Assembly (NCBI RefSeq): GCF_001894985.1
Contig: NZ_BCXG01000016.1
Location: 36,709-100,708 of the forward strand
From: Rhodococcus tukisamuensis NBRC 100609
GTDB lineage: Bacteria; Actinomycetota; Actinomycetes; Mycobacteriales; Mycobacteriaceae
Length of the DNA stretch: 64,000 nucleotides
Direction: 5' to 3'
The translations under genes and the position numbers were made by a program. Positions 53,201-61,750 of the stretch are shown here, piece by piece. The notes beneath the pieces were generated by a model. That model was not told the origin of the DNA. It did not search any database and saw only the letters and a program-made list of their open reading frames with translations. Numbering within the stretch: the stretch's first letter is position 1; the number at the start of each line of letters is the position of its first letter.

Positions 53201-54787
53201 TCAGCTCGCGTTGGCCGCGAGTGCACCCCGGTTCTTGCGCAGCTCCCCCTTGACCACCTTGCCGCTGGCATTGCGCGGCAGCGCGTCCACGATCACCAGT
53301 TCCTTGGGATGCTTGTACCGGGCGAGCCGGTCCTCGAGGAACGCCACGAGTTCGTCGAGGGTGAGGTCCCCCTCGCGCAGCGCCACGACGGCCACCGGGA
53401 CCTCACCCCACTTCGGATCCGGCCGTCCGATCACCGCCGCCTCCAACACCTTCGGGTGACCGAAGAGCACGTTCTCCACCTCGGCGCAGTAGATGTTCTC
53501 ACCGCCCGAGATGATCATGTCCTTCTTCCGGTCGACGACGAAGACGAAACCCTCCTCGTCCTGGCGGACCAGGTCGCCGGAGTGGAACCACCCGCCGGCG
53601 AAGGCATCGGCGGTGGCCGCGTCGTTACCCCAGTACCCACGCATCATCGTCGGGCCCCGGTAGACGATCTCACCGACCTGCCCGACCGGGACGTCGTTCA
53701 TCTCGTCGTCGACGACCCGCGCCTGGATCGTCGGGATCACCTTGCCGACCGAGCCCAGCTTGCGCAGCGCATCCTCGCCGTCGAGCACACAGGTGATCGG
53801 CGACATCTCCGTCTGCCCGAACACCGCCACGTTCATCGCGTCGGGAAAGGTCTCCGACATCGCGCGCAGCACCACGTCGGAGGCGGGAGCGGCGCCCCAA
53901 CTGATCACCCGGAGGGCGAGATCCCGCTGACGCACGGTCGGTTCCGCGCAGACTGCCTGCCACTGGACGGGGACCAGGAACGCGGTGGTGACGCGCTCGG
54001 CCTCCCACACGTCGAGCAGTTCGACCGGGTTGAATGCGCCGAGCGGGTGGATGACCGTGCAGACACCAAGCACGATCGACGGCGCCATGCTGCCGAGGGC
54101 GGCGATGTGGAACATCGGCGACGCACAGAACCCGACGTCGTCGCCGCGATCCATGCGCAGGGCCCGGATGCAGGTCAACGCCTGCGCCTGCAGGTTCGCA
54201 TGCGAGAGCACCGCCCCCTTGGGCCTGCCGGTGGTACCGGAGGTGTACATGATCAGCGCCGCGAGGTCGTCCGGCAGGTCCACCGGACGGTGCGCCTCAC
54301 CCGGCTCGGCGAGCAGGTCCTCGTAGCCGAGCGTGCCGCCGTCCCCCGGTTGCCCGACCACCACGCAGGTGGCCAGCTCCGGCACCTGCTGACGCACCGC
54401 GGAAACCAGCGGGGCCAGCGGGACGTCGGTGACCACCGCGGTGGCGCCGCTGTCACCGACGATGAAGGCCATCTCCGGCGGCGTCAGACGGAAGTTCACG
54501 GGCACCGCGATCGCACCGAGCGCGTTGACCGCGAGCACCGCCTCCAGGAACTCCGGGCGGTTGAGCATGACCAGCAGCACCCGGTCCCCGAACCCGACAC
54601 CCCGCCGGGCCAGCGCGTCGGCGAAGGCCTCCGACCTCGCGTGCAGCCCGGACCAGGTGGTACTCGCCCCCTGAAACCGGAGTGCGACCTCCTCCGGTCG
54701 CATGAGGGCATGGGTCGCGACCTGGTTGTTCCAATTGTTCCGACGGGCCCGGAGCGGTTGCGCGAGAAGATTGTCGCTAGATGACAT
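53201..54787 (-). CDS. fadD: Acyl-CoA synthetase (FadD family) linked to mce operon
   Basis: A 528-residue AMP-forming acyl-CoA ligase. The ATP-binding motif is MYTSGTTGRPKGAVLS (about residues 181-196), later motifs are VAVFGQTEMSP and GWFHSGDLVRQDEEGFVFVVDRKKDMIISGGENI in order, and the catalytic Lys lies in NASGKVVKGELRK near the C-terminus. It would activate an imported lipid to its CoA thioester. Position directly upstream of yrbEA on the same strand mirrors fadD5 in the mycobacterial mce1 operon. It could also supply an acyl starter for the NRPS, but nothing in the sequence shows that. ATG at 54787 has AAGGA about 10 nt upstream. Confidence 0.9.
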   Translation of the reverse strand: MSSSDNLLAQPLRARRNNWNNQVATHALMRPEEVALRFQGASTTWSGLHARSEAFADALARRGVGFGDRVLLVMLNRPEFLEAVLAVNALGAIAVPVNFRLTPPEMAFIVGDSGATAVVTDVPLAPLVSAVRQQVPELATCVVVGQPGDGGTLGYEDLLAEPGEAHRPVDLPDDLAALIMYTSGTTGRPKGAVLSHANLQAQALTCIRALRMDRGDDVGFCASPMFHIAALGSMAPSIVLGVCTVIHPLGAFNPVELLDVWEAERVTTAFLVPVQWQAVCAEPTVRQRDLALRVISWGAAPASDVVLRAMSETFPDAMNVAVFGQTEMSPITCVLDGEDALRKLGSVGKVIPTIQARVVDDEMNDVPVGQVGEIVYRGPTMMRGYWGNDAATADAFAGGWFHSGDLVRQDEEGFVFVVDRKKDMIISGGENIYCAEVENVLFGHPKVLEAAVIGRPDPKWGEVPVAVVALREGDLTLDELVAFLEDRLARYKHPKELVIVDALPRNASGKVVKGELRKNRGALAANAS

Positions 54788-54891
54788 CCTGTAGGTCCTT
54801 CCCTGTCACGATGATGTGGTCGGCACGGCGGGCGCACCTCGTGGGGCGCGCCCAGTATGGCAATTCCGAAGGCGACGCGGGGGCCAATTTT

Positions 54892-54907
54892 GTTAACAGT
54901 TATTCGC
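54892..54907 (-). promoter_or_regulatory. Putative operator A (fadD side)
   Basis: The minus strand reads GCGAATAACTGTTAAC, matching the site at 55162-55177 at 14 of 16 positions but in the opposite orientation. It is 105-120 bp upstream of the fadD start. Confidence 0.55.
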
Positions 54908-55161
54908 ATCTGATCCCGTCCGACACCTGGAACATCGGCGAGCCCCCGAGCAGCCCGGTTACTCCGGCGGATTCCGGCCTCGCGACCGAGCGGGCGGCGA
55001 CGAATTCCGTTGCACCGCTGACCGAATTGATGCCGCCCGGTCCGCCCGGCAATACTGGACGCACGCGGGCGCCCGGGCAGCGCACGCCGGATCCACCCAG
55101 GAAACCGACCGCACGGCCCGGCAGCGATCCGCCCACACCGCCGGGACCGCGCGCAGTGCGG

Positions 55162-55177
55162 GTGAATTACTGTTAAC
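55162..55177 (+). promoter_or_regulatory. Putative operator B (tetR side)
   Basis: GTGAATTACTGTTAAC on the plus strand. Sites A and B form a widely spaced inverted pair around the divergent promoters of fadD and the tandem TetR gene. Confidence 0.55.
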
Positions 55178-55213
55178 TTGCAGACCGGATCCGCCGGGTG
55201 CCCAAGAGCGAAC

Positions 55214-55232
55214 ACTGTTGCAGATCAACAGT
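55214..55232. promoter_or_regulatory. Inverted repeat upstream of tandem TetR gene
   Basis: ACTGTTG and CAACAGT are perfect 7-bp complements separated by CAGAT, about 120 bp upstream of the ATG at 55351. The half-site ACTGTT is the same as in sites A and B, consistent with autoregulation. Confidence 0.5.
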
Positions 55233-55350
55233 TTGCGTGTACTCGCCGACACAGACAAATGACCGCACCTGCCGACGGCCCGATTCGCATTCGTCCGGAG
55301 CGCCGCGGACACTCGGATATGGTTTGCGGCATCGAAGTCAGGAGACGGCC

Positions 55351-56571
55351 ATGGCCCAGACAACCCGGAGCCGGCCGGTTCCGACCGACGCACCGGTGCG
55401 GCGGCGACCGAAGGACCGCAAGGCGCAGATCGCCCTGACGGCCGCCCAGGCCTTCAGCGAACGCGGTTACCACGCGGTCGGCGTCGACGAGATTGCCGCC
55501 GCCCTGGGTATTTCCGGACCCGCGCTCTATCGCCACTTTCCCAACAAGTACGCGCTGCTGCTGCAGGCGGCACTGAGCACGGTGGGCTCGTTGCGGGCGG
55601 CCGCGGATGCCGCGGCCGCCCCGGATGCAAGTCCCGAGGACCAGCTGGACCGGGTCCTGCGTGCCCTGATCGCGACCACCGTCGAGCACCGCCGGACCGG
55701 CGGCCTCTACCGCTGGGAGGGCCGGTACCTGCAGCCGGCCGACCGGGAGCTGATGCGCGCGGACTTCCGCGCGCTGAACGAGCGTCTCGCGAAGCCGCTC
55801 GGCAGACTCCGCCCGGACCTGGGCCGACGCGACGCCACGATCCTGGCCGCCGCCGCCCTGAGCGTCGTCGGCAGCATCACCGCCCACCGCAGCGCACTGG
55901 CGAACCGTCGGATCGAGAAGCTGCTGCTCGCGACGGCGTGGGGCGTGCTGCGCTGCGACCTCGCGGCGGCCCCGCCTGCCGAATCCACCATCGAGGACCC
56001 GGCCGCCCGGGGGCTCGCGGTGACCTCCAAGCGCGAACTCCTGCTCGGCGAGGCGATGAAGATCTTCCACGCGCAGGGTTACCACGAGTCGAGCATCGAG
56101 GAGATCGGCGCCGCCGCCGGGATCAACGCGTCGAGCGTCTACCGGCACTTCCCGAGCAAGGCAGACCTGCTCGCGGCCGGTTTCCACCGTGCGGCCGACC
56201 GGCTGGCCGTGGCGACGGACGATGCTCTCGGCGCCTCCGCCGATCCGGAGGAGGCGCTGCGCCGACTCTCCGCCGCCTACATCGACCTGGCGTTCGCCCG
56301 CCCGGAGGTGCTCTCGGTGTACTTCGCCGAGATCGGCAACCTGCCCAGTGCCGAGCGGACGAATCTGCGCAACGTGCAGCGACTGCACGTCGAGGAATGG
56401 GTCCACCTGCTCGGCGCGGTCCGCCCCGAACTGTCCCCTGTCGAGGCCCGGTTCGTGGTGCATGCGGCACTCGGCCAGGCACTCGACGTCGGCCGGCTGA
56501 TGCGTTTCGACGTCGACGCACGGACCCGCGGGCAGATGCAGGCCGTGATGCTCGCGGTGCTGCTCGGCTGA
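55351..56571 (+). CDS. Tandem TetR-family repressor (Mce3R-like)
   Basis: A 406-residue protein with two complete TetR DNA-binding domains. The first HTH is GVDEIAAALGISGPALYRHFPNKYALL (about 47-73); the second is SIEEIGAAAGINASSVYRHFPSKADLL (about 249-275), each followed by a helical ligand-type domain. Most TetR proteins are about 200 residues with one HTH. The known example with this layout and size is mycobacterial Mce3R, a repressor of the mce3 operon and lipid genes. The ATG at 55351 is chosen because GGAGA lies 6 nt upstream; longer frames start in the intergenic region. Its place, divergent from fadD-mce, supports a local repressor role. The ligand is unknown. Confidence 0.9.
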   Translation: MAQTTRSRPVPTDAPVRRRPKDRKAQIALTAAQAFSERGYHAVGVDEIAAALGISGPALYRHFPNKYALLLQAALSTVGSLRAAADAAAAPDASPEDQLDRVLRALIATTVEHRRTGGLYRWEGRYLQPADRELMRADFRALNERLAKPLGRLRPDLGRRDATILAAAALSVVGSITAHRSALANRRIEKLLLATAWGVLRCDLAAAPPAESTIEDPAARGLAVTSKRELLLGEAMKIFHAQGYHESSIEEIGAAAGINASSVYRHFPSKADLLAAGFHRAADRLAVATDDALGASADPEEALRRLSAAYIDLAFARPEVLSVYFAEIGNLPSAERTNLRNVQRLHVEEWVHLLGAVRPELSPVEARFVVHAALGQALDVGRLMRFDVDARTRGQMQAVMLAVLLG

Positions 56572-56697
56572 CCGGTCGACGGCGAAGCCAACCGAGGACG
56601 TGCAGGAGCTACGCGTCGTGCTGGGTCAACTGAATGCTTGCACTCCCAAATATCGGGCCGAGTATCACACCTGCGGCCTGACTGGCGAGACTGGGAC

Positions 56698-57819
56698 TCA
56701 GTAGTAGAAGTCGCGGCGGACAACCAGCGAAAAGCGGTTCATCTCCCGCTCGAGCCATGACCGCCAGACGTCGTGCTTCCAGTCGACAAGCGGAAGGTCG
56801 TAGGCACCGACGTGGTCGGTGATCTCCTTGTTGAAACTCTGCTTGAACTCGGTGATACCCCGGTACTCGTGGGTGGGGTCGTCGGCCGACGCGGCGGGCG
56901 TGGTGCCGCACATGTCGTAACGCACGCAGCCGTGTTCCTTGGCCCAACGGATGATCTCCCACTGCACGGCGTGGCCCACACCGTGGGCGCCGAGACCGTT
57001 CTCCTTCGACGACTCGGCGCTCTTGCGCACGGACGCACCGTCCTTGTACAGGCTGTGGGTCCCGAGCTTCATCGCGAATGCACCGGCGACCACCTCGCCC
57101 TCGAACCGCGCGACGAAGAGCTGGCCGCTGCCGGAGGCGTCGTAGCGTTTCCAGATCGCGGACATGTACGGAAAGCTCCGGACCCCGAAGCGTCCGTCCG
57201 CCGTCTTCGAGAGCAGGTCGTACATGAGGGTGCAGTTCTCGTCCGTTGCCGGGACCCGCTCGACCGTGACGCCGTCGCGGGCGGCGCGCTTGATCCAGCG
57301 GCGGGCACGGGTACTGAAGCGCGCCATCACCTGCTCCGGTTCACCCTCGATGTCGACCACGATGGTGTAGTTGTTGGGGAGCATCTCGTGAGGTACCCGT
57401 CGCAGCCCCGCCTCGGTCAGCGTCCGCGTGGTCTCCTCGCCGGCCACCAGCGTGGGCTCGACTCTGATCATGAACACGCCCTGCCCGCGTGCGAAGTCCG
57501 CGATCGCCCGAAGCGCTCGGAGCAGCTCCTCCGCATTGGCGGCCGGCGGCCCCGCCGGCAGATACCAGAGCTTGCCGAGCAGCGGAACCCGCTTCTCGTG
57601 GACGGTGACGGCGACGCCGTCGACCATGAGGTACACGCTGCTGTAGCGCACATGCTCCCGCTTGTGCTCCGCGAAATCGTAACTTCGCCACACGTCGCCG
57701 CCGTCGGGGTTCGCCCCGATCAGGTCGTCCCAGCCCTCGACCTCGAGCGGTGTCGCGCGGCGGACCCGCTCCGACATTCCGAGATTGCCACCCGACTGCC
57801 CCTGCCCTGATTCGGCCAT
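56698..57819 (-). CDS. FemAB/GNAT-like aminoacyl- or acyltransferase
   Basis: A 373-residue protein resembling FemABX peptidoglycan-bridge transferases, which have two GNAT-like domains. Visible features are FSTRARRWIKRAARDGVTVE (a typical RxxIKKAxxxGV motif near residue 180), GAFAMKLGTHSLYKDGASV (about 265-285), AVQWEIIRWAKEHGCVRYDM and, near the C-terminus, GITEFKQSFNKEI, matching the FemAB GxxxFKxxFG pattern. Start ATG 57819 has GGGGGAT upstream; a longer frame to 57942 has no added homology. Family members add amino acids from aminoacyl-tRNA to cell-wall precursors, but this one sits with oxidative lipid genes, so the acceptor is uncertain. Confidence 0.75.
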   Translation of the reverse strand: MAESGQGQSGGNLGMSERVRRATPLEVEGWDDLIGANPDGGDVWRSYDFAEHKREHVRYSSVYLMVDGVAVTVHEKRVPLLGKLWYLPAGPPAANAEELLRALRAIADFARGQGVFMIRVEPTLVAGEETTRTLTEAGLRRVPHEMLPNNYTIVVDIEGEPEQVMARFSTRARRWIKRAARDGVTVERVPATDENCTLMYDLLSKTADGRFGVRSFPYMSAIWKRYDASGSGQLFVARFEGEVVAGAFAMKLGTHSLYKDGASVRKSAESSKENGLGAHGVGHAVQWEIIRWAKEHGCVRYDMCGTTPAASADDPTHEYRGITEFKQSFNKEITDHVGAYDLPLVDWKHDVWRSWLEREMNRFSLVVRRDFYY

Positions 57820-57922
57820 CGTGATCCCCCATCGTTCCAGTTCAGGCGTTTCGGGAGACAATAACCGGCGGGATACAGCAAAGTTCCCAGCTTGCGGATT
57901 ACGTGATGTTTGACATGTCGGT

Positions 57923-58825
57923 TCAGCGCCGGGGGCATCCACTGTCCCGGTCCGCGCCCAGGTCGCCGGGCCGGTAGCCGACCGGGTAGCCCGGGTAGGT
58001 GCGGTTACGGGGATCGCGGGCGGCTTTCGACCTACGGCGCGGCGGCAGCCGTCGCACCAGCCGGGCCCGCCCGCGCAGCGCGCCCTGCCCCACCGACGTC
58101 ACCCAGGCAGGTGCGGCCCGGAAACCGAAGGCGGAAAGCATCATCGGGTCGAGCATTGCATTGACGCCCACCTTCACCGCGGGCCGCAGCGGGCGGGGGA
58201 ACCACGCACAGAACAGGTCTCGGGTGTACACGCCGATCGCATGATTGTCGTCGGTGTAGTGGAAGTGCTCGCGCTCGAAGTCCATCTTGAACCGGTGCAG
58301 AACCTGGAAATCCTCCGGGATCTCCCGGATCCCCATCCGGATGCCCACCTGCCGGTAGAAGTGGAAGCAGGCGAGCCGTTCGTGCGGGTGCAACGGCCGC
58401 CAGCCGTACCGGTCGATCCAGTCCAGCGGGTCGTAGATGAACGTGCACAGCACGTACAGCATGTCCGCGTTGTCGATGTCGTACTTGCCGTGCATGCGGT
58501 TGACGGTGCGCAGCGACTCGCGACCGCGGGGCGAGTCGTAGCCGTGCTCGAGCAGCTCCGCCATCAACAGTGCGGTGTCGTCGTAGCGCTTCTGCGGCCG
58601 CTTCTCGAACTCGCCGGTCTCGCGGAGCAGCCCCGAGATGGTCGGGACGCAGTAGGTACGAAAGAGCGCAAGCTCGAGCGAACGCTGGTAGTCCCAAGGG
58701 AATTCGTAGCCGGCGGTGATCCGGTGGATCTCCTGGCAGTCCGCCTCCGGATCCAGTTGCTCGATCCGGCGGAGCCAGCCGCGGCGGCCGCGGGGCGCCG
58801 AGTCGGTGTCCTTCACCAGTAGCAT
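57923..58825 (-). CDS. MpaB-family DUF2236-type oxygenase-like protein (copy 3)
   Basis: A 300-residue protein of the wider MpaB/DUF2236 group, distinct from the two shorter copies. The core reads TVNRMHGKYDIDNADMLYVLCTFIYDPLDWID, with the conserved His after RM, and an Arg-rich C-terminal tail. It may be a haem oxygenase. Start: ATG at 58825 has GAGGAG with 6-nt spacing; an upstream in-frame ATG at 58849 would overlap the aldehyde dehydrogenase gene by 14 nt. It is immediately downstream of that gene, so oxidation of an alcohol or aldehyde intermediate is a reasonable guess. Confidence 0.75.
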   Translation of the reverse strand: MLLVKDTDSAPRGRRGWLRRIEQLDPEADCQEIHRITAGYEFPWDYQRSLELALFRTYCVPTISGLLRETGEFEKRPQKRYDDTALLMAELLEHGYDSPRGRESLRTVNRMHGKYDIDNADMLYVLCTFIYDPLDWIDRYGWRPLHPHERLACFHFYRQVGIRMGIREIPEDFQVLHRFKMDFEREHFHYTDDNHAIGVYTRDLFCAWFPRPLRPAVKVGVNAMLDPMMLSAFGFRAAPAWVTSVGQGALRGRARLVRRLPPRRRSKAARDPRNRTYPGYPVGYRPGDLGADRDSGCPRR

Positions 58826-58835
58826 GGTGCGCTCC

Positions 58836-60362
58836 TCAGCCTCGTCCATGCCGGGTCTTGAGCAACCAGGCCGCGATCTTCATGTCACGGGCCTTGCGTT
58901 CCATGGTCAGCAGGTTCATCGGCGCCCGGTACTTCTGCCGGGTCACCGACTTCGCACGGCTGAACTCGCGCAGTCCGTCGGCGCCGTGGATCCGCCCGAA
59001 GCCGGACTCCCCCACCCCGCCGAAGGGCAGAGCAGGCACGGCCGCGAAGCCGAGCACGGAGTTGACGGTCACCACGCCGGAGCGCAGGCGCTCCGCGGCG
59101 TCGAGCGCCCGACGCTGGTCGCGGGTGAAGATCGAGGCGCCCAACCCGTAGCCGACGGCATTGGCCTTGGCGACCCCGTCGTCGAGGTCGGCCATCCGGT
59201 TGATCACCACGGTGGGGCCGAAGGTCTCCTCGCACGTCGCGCTGCTGTCCTCGGGCACGTCGGTGAGGACGACCGGCTCGATGTACGGCTCTCGGATCGA
59301 GTCCGGGCCGCCGAGCGCCGCGGTGGCGCCGTGGCCGAGCGCGTCGGCGATCTGCCCACGCACCACCTCGGTCTGCCGCTCCATGGTCATCGGGCCGTAC
59401 GACGCGTCTGCCCCGCCGCCCGGACGCAGCCGTCGGGTCTTGGCCACGACCTTCTGCACGAAGTTGTCGAACACCTTGTCTGCCACGTAGATTCGCTCGA
59501 CACCGACGCAGGTCTGGCCGGCGTTGCCGAACGCCCCGAAGACCGCGAAGTCGGCCGCCTGGTCGAGGTCGGCGTCGGCGCACACCAGCATCGCGTCCTT
59601 GCCGCCGCACTCCGCGACCAGCGGGGTCAGCGTCTCGGCGCAAGTGGCCATCACCTTCTTCGCCGTCGGGGTGGAACCGGTGAACGCGATCTTGTCGACG
59701 CCGGAACGGACCAGGGCGGTGCCGGTGTCGCCGAAGCCGGTGACCACCTGCAGCACCGGCTGGTTCGGCACCAGCGAGTTCCACTTCTCGGCGATCCACA
59801 CCGCCACCCCCGGCGTCAGCTCGCTCGGCTTGAACACCACCGCGTTGCCGGCCGCGAGCGCGTAGGAGATCGAACCCATCGGCGTGTACAGCGGATAGTT
59901 CCACGGACCGATCACCCCGACCACGCCGAGCGGCTGGTACCGGACGGTGGCCTCCTGGTTCGCACTCACCAGGCCGGACGGCACCTTCCTCCGGCCCAGC
60001 ACCTTGCCGGCGTTGCGGGCCGCCCAGTCCAGGTGTTCGACGGCGAGCATCACCTCGAGCAGCGCGTCGCCGGCGGGCTTTCCGGTCTCGGCGGCGATCA
60101 CCTCGGCCAGCGACTGGGCGTCGGCGGCGATGGCACTCTTCCAGCTCAGCAGCCAGCGCTTGCGGCCGTCGAAGCCGAGCCCCTCCCACCACTGCGCGGC
60201 GCCCCGCGCCCGCTCGACCGCCCGGTTCACCTCGGCGACGCCGTCGACCCGGTACTCGGCGAGCACGGCCGCGTTCCGCGGATCTCGGGACGCGAACACC
60301 GCGGTCGCGCCAACCTCGTCGCCCGTGACGCCGCTCGGTTCCTGGTCGACCTGCTGGGGCAT
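58836..60362 (-). CDS. NAD(P)-dependent aldehyde dehydrogenase
   Basis: A 508-residue ALDH-superfamily enzyme that oxidises an aldehyde to the acid. The catalytic Cys is C285 (GQTCVGVER) and the general-base Glu is E251 (VAECGGKDA, a variant of the usual ELGGK); the 34-residue spacing is canonical. Also present are VGVIGPWNYPLY (oxyanion Asn), KPSELTP and FTGSTPTAKKV, and the late motif EETFGPTVVI. The C-terminal ~40 residues are Lys/Arg-rich and extend past the usual end. It heads a minus-strand set (ALDH, DUF2236, FemAB-like) divergent from an acyl-CoA dehydrogenase with a 24-bp palindrome in between. The substrate is not identifiable. Confidence 0.92.
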   Translation of the reverse strand: MPQQVDQEPSGVTGDEVGATAVFASRDPRNAAVLAEYRVDGVAEVNRAVERARGAAQWWEGLGFDGRKRWLLSWKSAIAADAQSLAEVIAAETGKPAGDALLEVMLAVEHLDWAARNAGKVLGRRKVPSGLVSANQEATVRYQPLGVVGVIGPWNYPLYTPMGSISYALAAGNAVVFKPSELTPGVAVWIAEKWNSLVPNQPVLQVVTGFGDTGTALVRSGVDKIAFTGSTPTAKKVMATCAETLTPLVAECGGKDAMLVCADADLDQAADFAVFGAFGNAGQTCVGVERIYVADKVFDNFVQKVVAKTRRLRPGGGADASYGPMTMERQTEVVRGQIADALGHGATAALGGPDSIREPYIEPVVLTDVPEDSSATCEETFGPTVVINRMADLDDGVAKANAVGYGLGASIFTRDQRRALDAAERLRSGVVTVNSVLGFAAVPALPFGGVGESGFGRIHGADGLREFSRAKSVTRQKYRAPMNLLTMERKARDMKIAAWLLKTRHGRG

Positions 60363-60435
60363 GGCTGCTTCCCTCCGTTGGCGTGGCAGATCCGTCGCAT
60401 GAACCTTGGCGCAGTCGCCGCGATTCCGACGCAGA

Positions 60436-60459
60436 TCACATCAAATATATTTGATGTGA
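60436..60459. promoter_or_regulatory. Perfect 24-bp palindrome in divergent promoter
   Basis: The half-site TCACATCAAATA is followed directly by its exact complement. It is AT-rich in very GC-rich DNA and sits 74 bp upstream of the aldehyde dehydrogenase start and 100 bp upstream of the acyl-CoA dehydrogenase start. The GntR/FCD gene two genes away is the natural candidate to bind it. Confidence 0.7.
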
Positions 60460-60558
60460 AGTACTGTCGTGTGCATCACATTAGGCGGACCCGTCCGGTC
60501 GGACAAGGACCCGGCAACGCGTGTGAACAGTCCCCACCACGATGAGGGAGATTCGAAG

Positions 60559-61704
60559 ATGAGCGTCGAGTTCAGCACCGAGCAGAAGGCATTCGCCCAG
60601 GCAGTGGCCGATTTCTGCAAGCGGGAGGCCGGCACCCGCGAGAAGCGCGACCAGCTGACCGGGCATGGCCGGCACAACCACAACCAGGCGCTCTACGAGA
60701 AGATGGCCGACCTGGGCTGGCTCGGCCTGACCGTTCCCGAGGAGTACGGCGGTTCCGACGCCACGATGGTCGACATGTGCATCCTGCTCGAGCAGTCGCA
60801 TCTCGGGATGGCGCCGATCGGCGCGATCGGACCGACCCTGATCACCGGCGGTGCCTACGCCAGGTTCGGCACCGAGGCACAGAAGGAGAACGTGCTGCGC
60901 GGCATCGTCCGCGGTGTGTCGCAGTCGATCTCGATGTCCGAGCCGGAGGCCGGCTCCGACGTCGCCAACCTCAGCACCAAGGCCGAGCGGGTCGACGACG
61001 GCTGGCTGGTCAACGGCCAGAAGACGTGGTGCTCGAACGCGCACATCTCCGAGAACATCCTGCTCGTCGCCCGCACCGGACGCGGCGAGAGCAAGCACGA
61101 GGGCCTGACCATGTTCCACGTGCCTGCCGACACCCCCGGACTGAAGATCAACCCGATCGAGCTGATGGGCGGGCAGAAGGAGACCAACGACCTCTACTTC
61201 ACGGACTGCCTGCTGCCGGCGGACGCGGCGGTCGGCGAGGTCGGCAACGGCTGGCGTCAGCTGATGACCGGGCTGAACTTCGAGCGGCTGATCCTCGCGG
61301 CGATGATCCTCGGCACGGCCGAGCGCGCGTTCGCCGACACCCTCGAGTTCATCACCACGCGCAAGCAGTTCGGCCGGCCGATCGGCAGCTTCCAGTCCCT
61401 GCGGCACCGGATGGCCGACCTGGCCACCGAGATCGAATGCACCCGACTGCTGGTCTACTCGGTGGCGCGGGAGGCCGATGCCAACCCGGACAAGATGCTG
61501 GCCCGTGAGGCCTCGATGGCCAAGCTGAAGGCCACCGAGACCGCCAAGCGGGTGGCGCTCGAGGGCATGCAGATGATGGGCGGGTACGGATACGCGACCG
61601 AGTTCGACATGGAACGCCATGTGCGGGCGACGCTGGTGTCGACCATTTTCGGCGGGACCAGCGAGATCCAGCGCGACATCATCGGCAAGACGTACGGGCT
61701 GTGA
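60559..61704 (+). CDS. Acyl-CoA dehydrogenase
   Basis: A 381-residue FAD enzyme of beta-oxidation type, forming the 2,3-enoyl-CoA. It has the FAD/substrate motif SMSEPEAGSD, then NGQKTWCSNA, and the C-terminal GGYGYATEFDMERHVR and IFGGTSEIQRDIIGK. The position used for the catalytic base in MCAD-type enzymes (YEGT) is Gly here; E242 in GLNFERLILA matches the alternative base position of isovaleryl-CoA dehydrogenase, so the enzyme is probably active and of that subtype. The ATG at 60559 has GAGGGAG upstream. The regulator gene follows after 46 nt on the same strand. Confidence 0.9.
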   Translation: MSVEFSTEQKAFAQAVADFCKREAGTREKRDQLTGHGRHNHNQALYEKMADLGWLGLTVPEEYGGSDATMVDMCILLEQSHLGMAPIGAIGPTLITGGAYARFGTEAQKENVLRGIVRGVSQSISMSEPEAGSDVANLSTKAERVDDGWLVNGQKTWCSNAHISENILLVARTGRGESKHEGLTMFHVPADTPGLKINPIELMGGQKETNDLYFTDCLLPADAAVGEVGNGWRQLMTGLNFERLILAAMILGTAERAFADTLEFITTRKQFGRPIGSFQSLRHRMADLATEIECTRLLVYSVAREADANPDKMLAREASMAKLKATETAKRVALEGMQMMGGYGYATEFDMERHVRATLVSTIFGGTSEIQRDIIGKTYGL

Positions 61705-61750
61705 CCGCGCGCTGAGTGTCTATGCTGACGTTCTGCCCGAAGGAGCCTCG

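Larger units (their letters stand above)
54788..55350. other. Divergent promoter region between fadD and tandem TetR gene
   Basis: No convincing gene. It holds three related putative operator sites (54892-54907, 55162-55177 and 55214-55232) and the two divergent promoters. The middle (about 54910-55150) shows nothing recognisable. Confidence 0.6.

Noticed and set aside
53201..54787. FadD as a dedicated fatty-acyl-AMP ligase for the NRPS
   Set aside because: Sequence looks like an ordinary acyl-CoA synthetase and its position ties it to mce; a FAAL-type insertion could not be confirmed by eye.
60559..61704. Inactive acyl-CoA dehydrogenase because the YEGT Glu is Gly
   Set aside because: E242 occupies the alternative catalytic position used by isovaleryl-CoA dehydrogenase, so loss of activity is not indicated.
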